Positions 1 to 9,938 are shown, numbered from the stretch's first letter. The stretch: DNA of 64,000 nucleotides from Paenibacillus sp. PCH8 (GCF_002968835.1 NZ_PKQK01000001.1:558001-622000); one strand, 5' to 3'. Made by a program: numbers and translations. Notes: generated by a model not told the origin, from the letters alone.

Positions 1-812
1 ATGCTTGATTTGTTCTTGAAACTCTTCTGGCTGAGTGGACGGATACGCCTCTCCTCCAGCATTGAAAAGAATGAGTCCAGCGATATCATCCTCGGTGCGC
101 ATAAATATGCTTGCACGAATACCTTGCTCAGGATCTGAATCAGACATCACCAATTCATTTGGAATAGAGGATTTTATTTTGTAATAGCGGGTGCTGTAAC
201 CAAGAGATACCTTCAGCACTTCCGGTTCTGGCACAGACAATCCAATCTTATCAAGCCATCTGATCAATTTGGAGGAACGACCTGAGGCATCAATAACCAT
301 ATCCGCTGGAAGTTGTTCTTCTCGTTTCCCCCGTTTCTCTCTTTGGTGTAAATGCCTGTAATGGAGCGCTGATCTTCAGAGACTATTAGCCCGGTAACTT
401 CCATGCTGGTTAAGAAGCTTATATGAGAAATATCCTGGATTCGTTTTCGCAGCACCCATTCCAGCAAAGCTCTGCTGCACGATGCAATTTTAAATGAGGT
501 GGTATCCTCCTTATTCACCAATGTACCGTACCGATTGCTAACGACAAGACTCTCATCGTGTGAAGAGATTGCCCCCAAATCTATCAATTCTTCATTGTAT
601 CCTGGAAAATAATATTCTAAAATCAGCGCGCCGCGAGGTTGTACACGGTGTGGATGAAAAGATTGAGGTACACCCTGCCGGTTGGACGGCTCCGTAGGGA
701 ATTCATCTCTTTCGATAACATATACGTCTTCATAATAGTCAGATAACATTCTGGCTGTAATCAATCCCGCTATCCCAGCCCCAATGACTACCGCTTTTTT
801 CATGTCAGACAT
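1..812 (-). pseudogene. FAD-dependent monooxygenase/oxidoreductase, frameshifted, runs off the window
   Basis: This is a flavoprotein of the FAD-binding monooxygenase type. The N-terminus, starting at 812, has a Rossmann dinucleotide motif (VIGAGIAGLITARML) and continues to about position 345. The reading frame then shifts by one base in the stretch 334-345. The next frame continues cleanly to position 1 with a second FAD motif (ADMVIDASGRSS) and a long conserved-looking tail, so one gene is split by a single indel. The C-terminus lies outside the window. It is transcribed divergently from a TetR-type regulator, the usual layout for a regulated oxidoreductase. The substrate cannot be told. 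It is either a recent pseudogene or a sequencing error at a GAGAGA/G-run. Confidence 0.75.
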
Positions 813-977
813 TTCAACTTCATCCTTTCTTCAAAATTATATTAAATCTACGGTTGTAGACCAGTGAAAATATTACTTATAATACCAATATATAATCAAA
901 ATCTCTCTTATGGTAAGAATCAATATAATGACGCTGTATAGATAAACTACGATATGAAAGAGGTGTAGATTAAAATT

Positions 978-1538
978 ATTGAGAAAAAGGTTGATTTAAG
1001 AGTTGTACGAACTCAGAAATTGTTAACTGCGGCCTTTAAAGATCTGTTGTCTGAGCAAGGGAAATTTTTCAGCAATATAACGATTAATGAAATATGTGAC
1101 AGGGCGATGGTTCACCGTACCACATTTTACAAACATTTTGAGGATAAATTTGCACTCTTACACTCGACCCTGACCTGGGTGCTTCAGGATTATCTAAAAA
1201 TGAATATTGAGGATCGGCTAAGGCAGCCTTTGCAAAGCTTATCCAGATTCATGTTGGAGAATTTATTAGAACCGATTGTCCAAAACCAGAAGAATGACAA
1301 AGGATTTACTGATTTTTTTAAAAATTATATTGGAGATATTTCTAGAAGAGATTTTCTCGAACTAAAAAGGAGAGGTAAACAGCTTTCAGCTCCTTTAGAA
1401 CTTTTAGCCGAATACCATTCAGGAGTCATTAGTTTATTGGTGACATGGTGGATATACCATCTTGAAGAAGATGTTACAGCGGAACAAATGGATGAATACT
1501 ACTACCAGCTAGTTAACGAGAAGATCATGCTGGAATAA
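978..1538 (+). CDS. TetR/AcrR family transcriptional regulator
   Basis: This is a one-component repressor with an N-terminal helix-turn-helix (INEICDRAMVHRTTFYKHF) and a helical ligand-binding half. The conserved TetR start (roughly RTQKLLTAAFKDLL) lies upstream of the first standard start codon, TTG at 1020. The frame is open back to a stop at 966-968 and contains no ATG, GTG or TTG before 1020. A Shine-Dalgarno-like AAAGAGGTG ends at 965, so an ATT start at 975 or 978 is likely; the conservative alternative is TTG 1020. At about 187 residues it has normal TetR length. It is divergent from the broken FAD monooxygenase, which it probably controls (inference). Confidence 0.85.
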   Translation: MEKKVDLRVVRTQKLLTAAFKDLLSEQGKFFSNITINEICDRAMVHRTTFYKHFEDKFALLHSTLTWVLQDYLKMNIEDRLRQPLQSLSRFMLENLLEPIVQNQKNDKGFTDFFKNYIGDISRRDFLELKRRGKQLSAPLELLAEYHSGVISLLVTWWIYHLEEDVTAEQMDEYYYQLVNEKIMLE

Positions 1539-1540
1539 GT

Positions 1541-1621
1541 GTTCAAACGGGTACTTATGCTCTGCAAATAAAAAATATTGGAACTACAACTGCTAGTGGA
1601 TATGGATCAATCAATGATTAA
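1541..1621 (+). pseudogene. 3' remnant of a small secreted protein
   Basis: In one frame this reads VQTGTYALQIKNIGTTTASG... ending IND and a stop. That is the look of the C-terminal beta-strand end of small exported Paenibacillus proteins. No start or signal peptide precedes it, because the TetR gene ends directly before it. It is followed at once by a strong terminator, which fits the 3' end of a deleted gene. Confidence 0.4.
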
Positions 1622-1628
1622 GTAAAAC

Positions 1629-1665
1629 AAGAAGGAGCCATTGTCGAAAACAATGGCTCCTTCTT
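1629..1665 (+). terminator. Intrinsic terminator hairpin
   Basis: There is a perfect 16-bp stem (AAGAAGGAGCCATTGT with its complement) and a 5-nt loop CGAAA. It lies directly after the secreted-protein remnant and downstream of the TetR gene. Confidence 0.8.
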
Positions 1666-1787
1666 TATGAAATTACTATTTTGATAAACTTGATGGAACA
1701 TCAGTATCAGTCGGGTTTTCATCTGTTTCATTTAAGAGTAACGAATTCGGATACGATACTTTTGATGCTTAAAAATGTAGCGATGAG

Positions 1788-2255
1788 CTAGACCTTAGAA
1801 TTAGAAAAAGATGCAAGTTCTTCCCTCTTAATTTTAAGTTCCTGCTCAATCCGTTCGAGTTCATCCTTCGCTTTTCGATAAGCATTCTCCGCTTGTTCAA
1901 TCTGCTGCTCGTATTCTTTCCTACGCAGTATGGGAATTATAACACAATCGTAAAGCAATTCGTCCCCCCGCTCTCGCACCACAGCATTCAAAAGAACGGG
2001 AAGCGTCTCCCCGCTACTCGTTTTCATCATTAAAAACATTTCATTAACATGATGATTAAGATTAATCAGCGGCAAAAAATAAAGCAAAAAGAAAATCTGG
2101 CTTGACCGAGTCAGCAAGGATTCGAAGCTTATGCCGATTACCCCTTGTTTCTCATATTCTAACAAGCTGCAAAAGGTATGGTTAACGATACCTATCGTCC
2201 TACTTCGATCCATCGACAAATAAACACAGGGGGCGTAATCCAATCGTTCGTCCAT
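1788..2255 (-). CDS. PAS-domain protein with C-terminal coiled coil, RsbP-like sensor lacking a phosphatase domain
   Basis: The 155-residue protein has one PAS domain (roughly residues 10-110; motifs GIVNHTFCSLLEYEKQGVIG and ETLPVLLNAVV) and then a charged coiled coil of about 40 residues to the end. It begins one base after the stop codon of the RsbQ-like hydrolase, so the two are translationally coupled. In Bacillus subtilis RsbQ partners RsbP, which is PAS, coiled coil and PP2C phosphatase. Here the protein ends after the coiled coil and no PP2C sequence follows, so the output partner must be elsewhere or absent. The PAS call is clear; the RsbP relationship rests mainly on the neighbour. 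Confidence 0.8.
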   Translation of the reverse strand: MDERLDYAPCVYLSMDRSRTIGIVNHTFCSLLEYEKQGVIGISFESLLTRSSQIFFLLYFLPLINLNHHVNEMFLMMKTSSGETLPVLLNAVVRERGDELLYDCVIIPILRRKEYEQQIEQAENAYRKAKDELERIEQELKIKREELASFSNSKV

Positions 2256-2256
2256 A

Positions 2257-3096
2257 TTAGGTGCGCAGCTCGCTTTCCTGGATTAGATTGAAAGATGCGA
2301 GATATTCGCTAATGAGTCGAATGGTTTCTTCTGGATGGCTTAGGTGTGGACAATGACCGGTTGCATCCATCAGTCGGAACTCGCTCCCCTTCATCTGCTC
2401 ATGGACATAGGCTCCAGCTTCCAGCGGAGCGATCAAATCTTCAGAGCATTGCAGGATCAAAGATGGAACCACTACCTTGCTGAGTTCCTTACGGTAATCA
2501 GATAGAAAAGTTGCTTCTGCAAAACGACGGGCCACCTTTGGGTCGGTTGCGCAAAAACTTAATTCTAGCTCATCGGATAATTCCGGCCGGTCTGCATTTC
2601 CCATAATGACAGGAGCCAGGTAACTCGCCCAACCTTGAAAGTTTTGATCCATCATGTCCAATAAACCAATCAGATCTTCCCGCTCAAATCCTCCTATGTA
2701 ATCTGGCAGATCGTTTAAATAGCGTGCAGAAGGCCCGATTAGAACTAGCCGATCAAAATATTCCGGTCTTTGAATGGACGCTAGCATACCAATAGTTGCA
2801 CCGACGGAGTGACCCACTAGAATGGCATTCTTCAATTCAAGCGCTGAACAAATATCTAGGACATCCTGGGCATAACCATTCAGATCATGATAACCACAAG
2901 GATCATAAGCTTGAATGTCGGATTCTCCTGAACCTACAAAGTCAAACAAAACCACCTTGTACTTTCCTTCAAATGCCGGTACAATCAAGCGCCACATGTT
3001 CTGATCACAGCCAAACCCATGTGCAAATATAAGAGCCTTGGGACCAAAGCCCGTTACTTTCACGTTGTTTCGGAAGAGAACCCCTTGACTATCCAT
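2257..3096 (-). CDS. rsbQ: RsbQ-like alpha/beta hydrolase
   Basis: This is an alpha/beta-fold hydrolase of 279 residues, close to the RsbQ length. The oxyanion region HGFGCDQNMW, the nucleophile elbow GHSVGA (Ser about 96), the acid (SEDLIAP) and the catalytic His (ATGHCPHLSHP) are all present. RsbQ is a cytoplasmic hydrolase needed with the PAS protein RsbP for energy-stress signalling in B. subtilis, probably by supplying a small ligand to the PAS domain. The start ATG 3096 has a strong GGAGGAGGAG ribosome site. It forms a two-gene operon with the PAS protein, which begins one base after its stop. Confidence 0.85.
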   Translation of the reverse strand: MDSQGVLFRNNVKVTGFGPKALIFAHGFGCDQNMWRLIVPAFEGKYKVVLFDFVGSGESDIQAYDPCGYHDLNGYAQDVLDICSALELKNAILVGHSVGATIGMLASIQRPEYFDRLVLIGPSARYLNDLPDYIGGFEREDLIGLLDMMDQNFQGWASYLAPVIMGNADRPELSDELELSFCATDPKVARRFAEATFLSDYRKELSKVVVPSLILQCSEDLIAPLEAGAYVHEQMKGSEFRLMDATGHCPHLSHPEETIRLISEYLASFNLIQESELRT

Positions 3097-3172
3097 TGAC
3101 TCCTCCTCCTACTAGTTAATGATGAGTTCTCATGTTTCAATCATTATACCACTTTATCTGCATGCGCTTTTT

Positions 3173-3300
3173 ATGTTCTTGTCCATTCCGGCAATCGGTA
3201 CAAGTTCTTGATCTTGGCTTGGGACAAGAACTTGTACCGATAACATAAAAAAGCCGCTAAAATAGCGACTTCAATGGGAATATGTTCTTGTCACTCGACA
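3173..3300 (+). repeat. Dispersed intergenic repeat family A, full copy 1
   Basis: This copy closely matches 21403-21531. It contains a perfect 17-bp inverted repeat (arms 3194-3210 and 3225-3241, ATCGGTACAAGTTCTTG and its complement), then a small hairpin AGCCGCTA...TAGCG, then the end TGTTCTTGTCACTCGACA. Shorter copies of the last part are at 21650-21710, 27312-27335 and 27655-27707. All copies face the same way. It looks like a REP/MITE-type element with no coding potential. Confidence 0.7.
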
Positions 3301-3315
3301 TCACTCTATAACAAA

Positions 3316-3347
3316 AACCACTAATCCTGTTGTTGAGATTAGTGGTT
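3316..3347 (-). terminator. Hairpin, likely terminator on the minus strand
   Basis: An 11-bp perfect stem (AACCACTAATC and its complement) has a 10-nt loop. A run of five A on its left side would read as a U-tract on the minus strand. No clear gene ends just upstream of it on that strand. Confidence 0.45.
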
Positions 3348-4070
3348 AAAAATTCAATTTTTCCACAAATGTTTTAACTGATTTTTGAAGTATCTTATAT
3401 TATTCATTAGTTTGGTTCCTCAAAACCAATATCGCAACTGCTTAAGGCGTATAAGACGTCATTTCTTGCACGTTGAGTCGATTGCTTTCATTTGATATGG
3501 TCAAGTGTGATTACGTTAAGATTTGCGACTTCTAAATGAGGCACTGGTACTTCCCTTTCGAAAGAGCATAGAATCCGATTTCATGTAGCAAAAATCAATA
3601 CCAGCCCATCACAAAAGCAATTGCACAAATAAAGATCATAACAAGGTAATTGCCGAACAAACCATTGAGAACCTAGGAGAAGACCATAATGCGGCTGTAG
3701 ATAGAACAAATTGCAATCCATCGTATCGCAGTGTACCTCGAAATAATAGGTCTTCAAACCATGTATATACTCCAGAAATCCATAGCGGAAAAGTCAGATT
3801 ATTAGTAGCCGGAGTTCACTTCCACCCACTGATTCCATTTTGGGAGATAAAAGATCCGTAGATCCGTATGTTGTACTGATCACTTGATTTGATGAATCAC
3901 TCTGTTTTTCCTATATTCTTATCCTACTTCCCCATCTCCTAGCGTCGTTCGAAAAACACAAGGATTCCACTTTTGTGCGATACATACACCCCTAAAACAT
4001 TTAGGACTTTGGTCTTCTCAATTGGAGTCATATTATTACGACATGTAATAATATTTTAGCTTTTCAGCTT
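3348..4070. other. Gene-poor stretch with a possible CPBP-protease remnant
   Basis: No intact gene is present. On the minus strand, around 3590-3860, a short open stretch reads WFEDLLFRGTL followed by hydrophobic residues. This resembles the EExxxR motif region of CPBP (CAAX-type) membrane proteases, but it is interrupted by stops and has no start. The rest shows nothing recognisable. Confidence 0.3.
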
Positions 4071-5510
4071 TTATTCAACTAGCAAAAAAGGGATCCTGAT
4101 TTCAAATGTAGTTCCTTCACCAACGATACTATTAACAGCTAGTTTCCCTTTATGATCGCCTATTATTTTATAACACATCATCAAACCTAACCCTGTTCCT
4201 TTTTCTTTTGTGGTGAAAAAGGGTTCACCTAAACGGTGAATCAAGGTCTCAGGAATGCCCGCACCATGATCATTAAAACGAATGCAAATATAGTTCCCTT
4301 GAACATTAGTAGCGATACTAATTATTCCCCCACTGGGCATAGCTTCAATTGCGTTTTTTATAATATTTACGAATACTTGCTTGATTTCAATTTCTGAACA
4401 CTTCACTAAGGGAAGACAGCTAGCCACTTGCACATGAAATTGGATATTATTTAGAGTGGCCTGAGCATCTAACAAAGTAATGACATCCTGCAGGATAACC
4501 CCTACATCGTATTCTTTGAAGCTCATCGATTGTGGTTTTGCGAGGGTTAAAAACTCACAAATTATACTATTGATACGGTCAATTTCGTCAACCATAATGT
4601 CGCCATAATCTGATTTCCAGTTTTTCTCTGATTGCATTAATTGTAAGAAACCACGTAAAGTGGTTAGAGGATTACGGATCTCGTGTGCAAAACCAGCAGC
4701 TAATTGCCCAACTACATTTAATTTATCGGCTTTTCGCAAAAAGTCTTCTGACCTTTTGCGTTCAGAAATATCTTTCGTTATACCGGTCAAAGCAATAACA
4801 TTACCCTGAGCATCCTTTATAGGGGACATGGTTAAATGAATATATATCATTTCACCATCCTTTCGTTGTGCAGATGTTTCAAAGCTAATAACTCCCATTC
4901 CATTTTGTAATTTATTACTAATATCTACAAATTCAGACTTTATATCTACGGGGAAAGAACGTACCTTTTTTCCAACAAGCTCATCTTCTGTCCAACCAAA
5001 TATTATCTCAAAAGAGCGATTAGCTCGAATTACATTTCCCTCTATATCTACGATATATATGCCATCAACAGAGTTCCCAAATAAAGATTCCAATAACTCT
5101 TTTGTAGCTCTAAGTTCTTCCTCAGCTTTCTTTCGCTCTGTAATATCTACGCAAGAAGCAATGACCTCAATCACCATACCTGATTGTTTGATGGGTCGTA
5201 ATGACGCAAGGTAAAATATCCCTTCCTTTTCACCTTCGTATGAAATTCCCTCTTTTCCTTGCCATGCTTCATAATAAAAAGTTTCTTTATATTCAGATAC
5301 ATCGTAGGGAAGAAAATCTCTAAGTTCTTTTCCAATAATCATTTCAGGAGATAAGCCCATTTTATAAAGTAGCTGTCCTGCACAGAACGTATGTATAAAT
5401 CGACCTTGCTTTAGTTTGAATTTAAAAGTCATTCCTTGTTGTTCCGAGAGAATTTCGCTAAATTCTTGATGCGCGAACTGTGAAAGCTGGTCTTCTAGTC
5501 GTATGTTCAT
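4071..5510 (-). CDS. Sporulation-type PAS sensor histidine kinase
   Basis: The 479-residue protein has no membrane segment and is probably cytoplasmic. Two PAS domains come first (about residues 20-130, ending SCVDITERKKAEEEL, and 140-255, ending GITKDISERKR). The dimerisation/phosphoacceptor domain follows with H-box FAHEIRNPLTTLRGF (His about 277), then the HATPase domain with N-box NIIKNAIEAMPSGG, G1 DHGAGIP and G2 GTGLGL. This architecture matches the KinA/KinE type kinases that feed the Spo0 phosphorelay in Bacillales. No response regulator lies beside it, which is usual for such orphan kinases. The phosphorelay role is inferred. Confidence 0.9.
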   Translation of the reverse strand: MNIRLEDQLSQFAHQEFSEILSEQQGMTFKFKLKQGRFIHTFCAGQLLYKMGLSPEMIIGKELRDFLPYDVSEYKETFYYEAWQGKEGISYEGEKEGIFYLASLRPIKQSGMVIEVIASCVDITERKKAEEELRATKELLESLFGNSVDGIYIVDIEGNVIRANRSFEIIFGWTEDELVGKKVRSFPVDIKSEFVDISNKLQNGMGVISFETSAQRKDGEMIYIHLTMSPIKDAQGNVIALTGITKDISERKRSEDFLRKADKLNVVGQLAAGFAHEIRNPLTTLRGFLQLMQSEKNWKSDYGDIMVDEIDRINSIICEFLTLAKPQSMSFKEYDVGVILQDVITLLDAQATLNNIQFHVQVASCLPLVKCSEIEIKQVFVNIIKNAIEAMPSGGIISIATNVQGNYICIRFNDHGAGIPETLIHRLGEPFFTTKEKGTGLGLMMCYKIIGDHKGKLAVNSIVGEGTTFEIRIPFLLVE

Positions 5511-6050
5511 AAGTCATTTTCACCCCGGATAAGATTCGATTTTAAGGGTACATTCGACGATTATATAACATATTCCTTCCAACTAAAGTACTGAAGACGG
5601 TCATCAACAGAAGCTAACAATCTAAGAGGTACCTTTCAGCTGCTGAACTAGGACGTCTATTCTTGAATATAACTACGGATTGTTGAATGTTAATCGTCAC
5701 ATGTATACCTTATGGGTGTGTTTGCAAAAATGGTGGATAATGTTTTATTTCTATTTATTTAAACCTTAGAGATTATCAATGGATTTCCATTATTATTGCT
5801 CGATAATATTACCATGCTATCATTTGCTCAGCGGAAACGGGGTGGAAAAATTGCCCGCGATCTTTCATGCCTTAATACCCATTTGAAAAAGAGCAAACTC
5901 TGATCTTAGCGGGTTGCTCCTTTTACTATTTGATCCAATTCCACCTGGCTTGTTGCCAGAGTAGAAAAAGCCATTGACTTACTATCTAATAAGGTTGCCC
6001 CCATCGTTCGCAATGCATTAAATAAAAAATTCTAAAGTGAGGTTACAATT
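5511..6050. other. Intergenic stretch, no gene seen
   Basis: There are no reading frames of note. A weak hairpin at about 5888-5922 (GAGCAA...TTGCTC followed by TTTT) may be a terminator. A ribosome site (GTGAGG) before 6051 belongs to the azoreductase remnant. Confidence 0.4.
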
Positions 6051-6676
6051 ATGACTAACGTATTAGTAATCAAAGCAAACAATCGTCCAGATGGTATTTC
6101 AACCAAAATGTTTGAAGCCTTTGTAGAAGAAGCTGCAAAATATGACCATTTACACGTAACCACCTTTGATGTATTTGAGGAAAGCCTGCCGCATTACGGG
6201 TAAGATTTATTTAATGCCTTTGGTAAACTACAGATATCGGAGAAGAACTGAATGAAGGAGAAGCAGCTTCAATAGCAGCACAACAAAAAGCACAAAAAGC
6301 TATGACATCCGCAGATGTATTAGTTTTCGCGTTTCCGTTGTGGAATTTAACGATCCCATCAGCATTACAAGCTTTTATTAATTATAACCTGCAAGCTAGC
6401 TTCTCATTTAAATATAACGAACAAGGTCAAAAGGAATTCCTTTTGGGGTCCAAAAAAGTCATTCTTCTCAACGCTCGTGGCGGATTATACAGTTTGACTG
6501 AAGTGAGTGCTATGGAGATGGCTGTGAACTATATGCGTATAGTGGTACAAAATTTCTTTGGCTTTGAAATCTTGGATTAAGTTATCGTGGAAGGCCATGC
6601 TCTAGATCGCGAAAACGCACCTAGCATTATTGCAGAAGGTTTGGAAAAAGTTAAAGAATCCGTTGCAAAACTGTAA
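6051..6676 (+). pseudogene. azoR: FMN-dependent NADH-azoreductase, inactivated
   Basis: The frame from ATG 6051 reads as an azoreductase N-terminus (MTNVLVIKANNRPDGISTKM). It is interrupted by an in-frame TAA near 6200 and by a frameshift near 6237-6245. It continues as EELNEGEAASIAAQQKAQKAM, the family core VLVFAFPLWNLTIPSALQAF and LNARGG, then meets a second in-frame TAA at 6578-6580. The true tail (EGHALDRENAPSIIAEGLEKV) runs to the stop at 6674. With two nonsense codons and one indel it is a genuine pseudogene. The live family is a flavin-dependent quinone/azo reductase of about 210 residues. Confidence 0.85.
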
Positions 6677-6684
6677 GCTGATGT

Positions 6685-7435
6685 ATGTATCATCGTACAA
6701 TCGCCCCGCTTATTAAACCAGGCATTACCACCAACGAGATTGATCGCATTTTCGAGGACATTAAGTTGAATCACGGCACAAAACCATACCAGAAAGGCTA
6801 TAAGGGCTATCCATATGCAATCTGTGCCTCTCCCAACGATGTGATCGCACATGGCTTCCCTAGCAATATGCCACTTGAGGAAGGTGATATCGTGACGATC
6901 GACACGGTCGCTGAGCTCGATGGCTGGCTCGGCGATTCAACCTGGAGTTATGCAGTCGGGCAGATCTCGCCTACGGCCGAGAAGTTGATGCGTGTTACGA
7001 AGGTATGTCTTGACCTGGGCATCGAGCAAGCACAAGCTGGCAAGCGGCTCGGCGAAGTGACAAGCGCGATTCAGCGGCATGCGGAGTCGCACAGCTTCGG
7101 CGTCGTGCGCGGCCTTCTCGCCCATGGCATCGGCCGGGACCTGCACGAGGGAGCCAACTTATATGCATGTCGGCAAATCTGGAAAAGGCCTCCGTATCAA
7201 GGAAGGTATGGTGTTCACCATTGAGCCCATGATCACCGAAGGCACTTACTTTATCACAATGGATCCAGACGGCTGGATCGCACGGACGATGGACAACAAG
7301 CTTGCCGCACAATACGAGCATACGATCGCTATCACGGCTGAAGGTCCACAAATTTTACCGCACAATAAAATAAATAGAGGTCAACCAACGAAGTGGTCGA
7401 CCTTTTTTCGTATTTGGCATAGCATCTTTCTTTAA
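6685..7435 (+). pseudogene. map: Type I methionine aminopeptidase remnant
   Basis: The sequence starts inside the family (IAPLIKPGITTNEID) without the usual N-terminal 25 or so residues. It carries the metal-binding region (VTIDTVAELDGWLGDSTWSY, AHGIGRDLHE). One extra G near 7147-7153 then shifts the frame, and the remainder (MHVGKSGKGLRIKEGMVFTIEPM, HTIAIT) continues one frame over. The end of the frame runs into a terminator-like hairpin (about 7377-7405, AGGTCAACC...GGTCGACCT). The first metal-binding Asp region reads normally, but the gene is 5'-truncated and frameshifted, so it is non-functional. It is higher in G+C than its neighbours. Confidence 0.85.
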
Positions 7436-8433
7436 CTACGGGTATTGAATATCGTTAATCGAGAAATTTTCATCCTTTATTTCGCTTGCAGTCCCATTCC
7501 GTTAGCCTGCCCGTTAGCTTAATGAAACAGATATATATCCTAATCAATATTGGTACCATGTACTTAATCTTTCCGCACTAAAAAAGTAGACCACAGCATG
7601 GCTATTCCCCATGGACGGCACATAGTATACCGCAAGTTGAACGTTGGCATTAAATGTTGATACATTGGAAAGGCTGATTGAGATATTAGTAACCTCACGT
7701 TTACAATTAAAAAATGCGAGTTTGATCGGACAAATCTATATAAGATTCTAAACTAAATAGAAGAAAGTGTGAGGGATAGAGGGCTGCTCTCGAAATAACT
7801 AAGTTGATTGTTGAACAATTCTTTGATTGGAGTTAGCTTAAATCCATTTAATACAACTGGATCTATCCTTACCTTTGATAATATTTATGCTAACTTTGAT
7901 CAATTCGGAGTCCGTGTTATCACTGACTAGAAGGGGCGGAAAGCATCGCAGTCACGGTTACGTGATTAGATGCTTCGGCCAATTGTATTTTCGAGATTTT
8001 TCCTGGTGAGTAAATCGGGCCTCAAGGTCCGCCTGGCTCAATATGCTCTGACCCTTTACCCACAGCAACTCAGATAGTTTATGTAAATAAAGTCGGTAAT
8101 GTTGCTACTGCTAATAGAATCAAGTGTCTTCCCTTTCTGACGATAACAGCAGCGATGGTCTCCATCCTGAATGCTTCTCCAACGAAGCGGTACACGATCT
8201 CGATTGGATGAGGTCAATATACAGAATCATTGATTCATCTTAAATCCAATGTGCAAATAGTCGGTACCAGCACTCTCTCACCCGATTAGCCATCCCCTTC
8301 GATATTAACGACCCTTCATGGTTTGAGACAAGATTTATGAAGGATAACCGTTCCGGGTTTTTGGACTTGATGCTGTTAACAGCTCCTCTCGATTTTAATT
8401 TTGTGGATTTCGAAAGCAAACACGGTTACCTAA
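7436..8433. other. Gene-poor stretch with decayed collagen-like spore-protein sequence
   Basis: No intact gene is present. Copy 1 of repeat family B lies at 7501-7526. On the plus strand, 7840-8040 holds scraps such as NPFNTTGSILTFDNIYANFDQ and a short Gly-Pro-Gln-Gly-Pro-Pro-Gly run near 8020-8040, all broken by stops. This fits a dead collagen-like exosporium gene upstream of the remnant at 8434. Confidence 0.4.
7501..7526 (+). repeat. Dispersed repeat family B, copy 1
   Basis: The core CTGCCCGTTAGCTTAATGA is shared with eight other places in the first 27.5 kb, all in the same orientation. Several copies form an imperfect palindrome CTAACG...CCGTTAG. Confidence 0.65.
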
Positions 8434-8625
8434 GTGAATTTAGTGGGCGGAGGAATCAATGGTATTATCAATGTGAATATTCAGTCCGGTCATATTCCAA
8501 TAGATCCCTTAAATTTAACAAGCTTTGCGTTAACGGAAAATATATTCAATCCTTTCCCTAACTCCGGAAGATTAATTGTAAACGGTGTGAATAACGTGAG
8601 TACACGAGTCAGGGCGACCGTATAA
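8434..8625 (+). pseudogene. C-terminal remnant of a beta-rich, possibly spore-surface, protein
   Basis: A 63-residue frame starts with GTG directly after an in-frame stop. The composition (NVNIQSG, PLNLTSFALTE, GRLIVNGVNN, STRVRATV) is Gly/Asn/Val-rich beta sequence like the spore-surface proteins nearby. There is no ribosome site. It is probably the tail of the dead gene described for the preceding stretch. I do not recognise the exact family. Confidence 0.35.
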
Positions 8626-8649
8626 TCGGCAGGCTAGTTATTCCATTAG

Positions 8650-8889
8650 GAGTAGACACATAGTCTACATTAAATATAATATGCAATCGATCGTAAGCTG
8701 TGAATATAATTTATAATTTGAAAAAAGCCCACCTGCTTTAATGCTGGTGGGTAGAAAGGTGTAAGGTGTCCTCTATATCCTACGCACAAAGGTTAACATA
8801 TGTGCGCATGAATCTTAATAATCCAAAACAACAAGTTCTTCAAAATTCTCTGAACCTACACTAACCGTACCCAGCAGGTTAGAACTGAC
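8650..8889 (-). pseudogene. Truncated second copy of the exosporium-like gene's 3' end and terminator
   Basis: This block is a diverged duplicate of 17144-17375. It shares the same short inverted repeat (GTAGAC...GTCTAC), the same minus-strand terminator hairpin (CCCACC...GGTGGG), and the last ~15 codons of the gene at 17303 (VSVGSENFEELVVLD against VRVGPENFDGLVVSD). Homology stops at about 8889, so only the tail of a paralogue survives. Confidence 0.75.
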
Positions 8890-9107
8890 GATTGGCTCTC
8901 TACATAGCCGAGTTCCTCTATCCTACGCTTCAGCTTTGCGTACTCTAGACCTTTTTCCTGAAGGTCAACCCGTATGGCATAGATTTCTGCTTAATCTGAT
9001 CAATCGGCTCGACTCGATTCTTATCTCAATCGCCCCAAAGAAAAGAGACGAGCCTGATTAACTCGCCTTTAAAATTTATATATCATTTGACTATTTGAAT
9101 ATTATAT
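8890..9107. other. Intergenic, no gene seen
   Basis: A short stretch between the truncated paralogue tail and the collagen-like gene. Stops occur in all frames and nothing is recognised. Confidence 0.4.
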
Positions 9108-9938
9108 TCAAGCTAATTGTGTGATAACAAGATGTGCCGAAACAGGCCAAGTTCCTCCGGCGAGAGGTGTCATGGTTAGTGCAGTGGAATTACCGATTGG
9201 ATTTCGCACGGTCAGGATTGAATTAATTGCAGTAGTTTGTACAATAGTCACTCCTGGCATCTGACTTGTGCCTGTTACCCGCCCCACTACGGTATTGGAG
9301 AGATCAACACCATTCAGTGTTAACATAAGTTGCACAGCTTCATTCATACTTCCCTGAAACATAACCAGATACATACCGATCGTTGCCAAATTAAATGTAC
9401 TTGGACCTGTGCGAGTAATTGTAGTCCCGCTTCTAGGTCCATCTTGAGGAAAACTTACGTCTGCGCCTGGAGAGACTGTTGCAGCATTATCTGGAGGCAT
9501 CAGAGCAAAAAAATCGGCAAAACCAAGAACCCCTCCGGCAGCTCCTGTTGCCTCAGTGGCACCCGCAGGGCCTGCCACTCCAGCCGGACCCGCTGGGCCC
9601 GGAAATCCTTGTGATCTGATGGCTCCGGCTGGACCAGGTACACCTTGAGGGCCTTGCGGTCCCGTTGGACCTGCTTCGCCTTGAGGACCTACAGCTCCCG
9701 CTGGAACTGGTTGCCCCTGAGGTCCTTGTTTACCTTGAATCCCTTGTATACCTTGGGGACCTGTAGGGCCAACCACTGTGGGCGTTTTTACATTCACTTC
9801 AGGCGGAGAGCATTTTAACTGAGCTATTTTTTTTTCTACTTTCACTCTGCGTTCTTTTCCTTTTCCTCTCGAAGGACATACAGTTACGTTTCTTTTCTTA
9901 TGTCGTTTTTTTTCTTCTGAATAACTCAATACATACAC
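9108..9938 (-). CDS. Collagen-like, BclA-type spore surface protein
   Basis: The 276-residue protein has three parts. The N-terminus is basic (about residues 1-55, many Lys/Arg). The middle is a collagen-like Gly-X-Y stretch (about 58-135, [19 protein letters not shown] and so on, with a few imperfect triplets). The C-terminal domain (about 140-276) is beta-rich, beginning [16 protein letters not shown], and has the look of the trimeric jelly-roll of BclA exosporium glycoproteins. In that family the collagen stalk forms a hair-like nap on the spore. No signal peptide is seen, which fits spore-surface proteins. The ribosome site AGGGAGGTGTATGTATTG favours the annotated start. Confidence 0.85.
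   Translation of the reverse strand: MYVLSYSEEKKRHKKRNVTVCPSRGKGKERRVKVEKKIAQLKCSPPEVNVKTPTVVGPTGPQGIQGIQGKQGPQGQPVPAGAVGPQGEAGPTGPQGPQGVPGPAGAIRSQGFPGPAGPAGVAGPAGATEATGAAGGVLGFADFFALMPPDNAATVSPGADVSFPQDGPRSGTTITRTGPSTFNLATIGMYLVMFQGSMNEAVQLMLTLNGVDLSNTVVGRVTGTSQMPGVTIVQTTAINSILTVRNPIGNSTALTMTPLAGGTWPVSAHLVITQLA

Noticed and set aside
9560-9790. Dense short repeats
   Set aside because: They encode Gly-X-Y triplets of the collagen-like protein on the minus strand.
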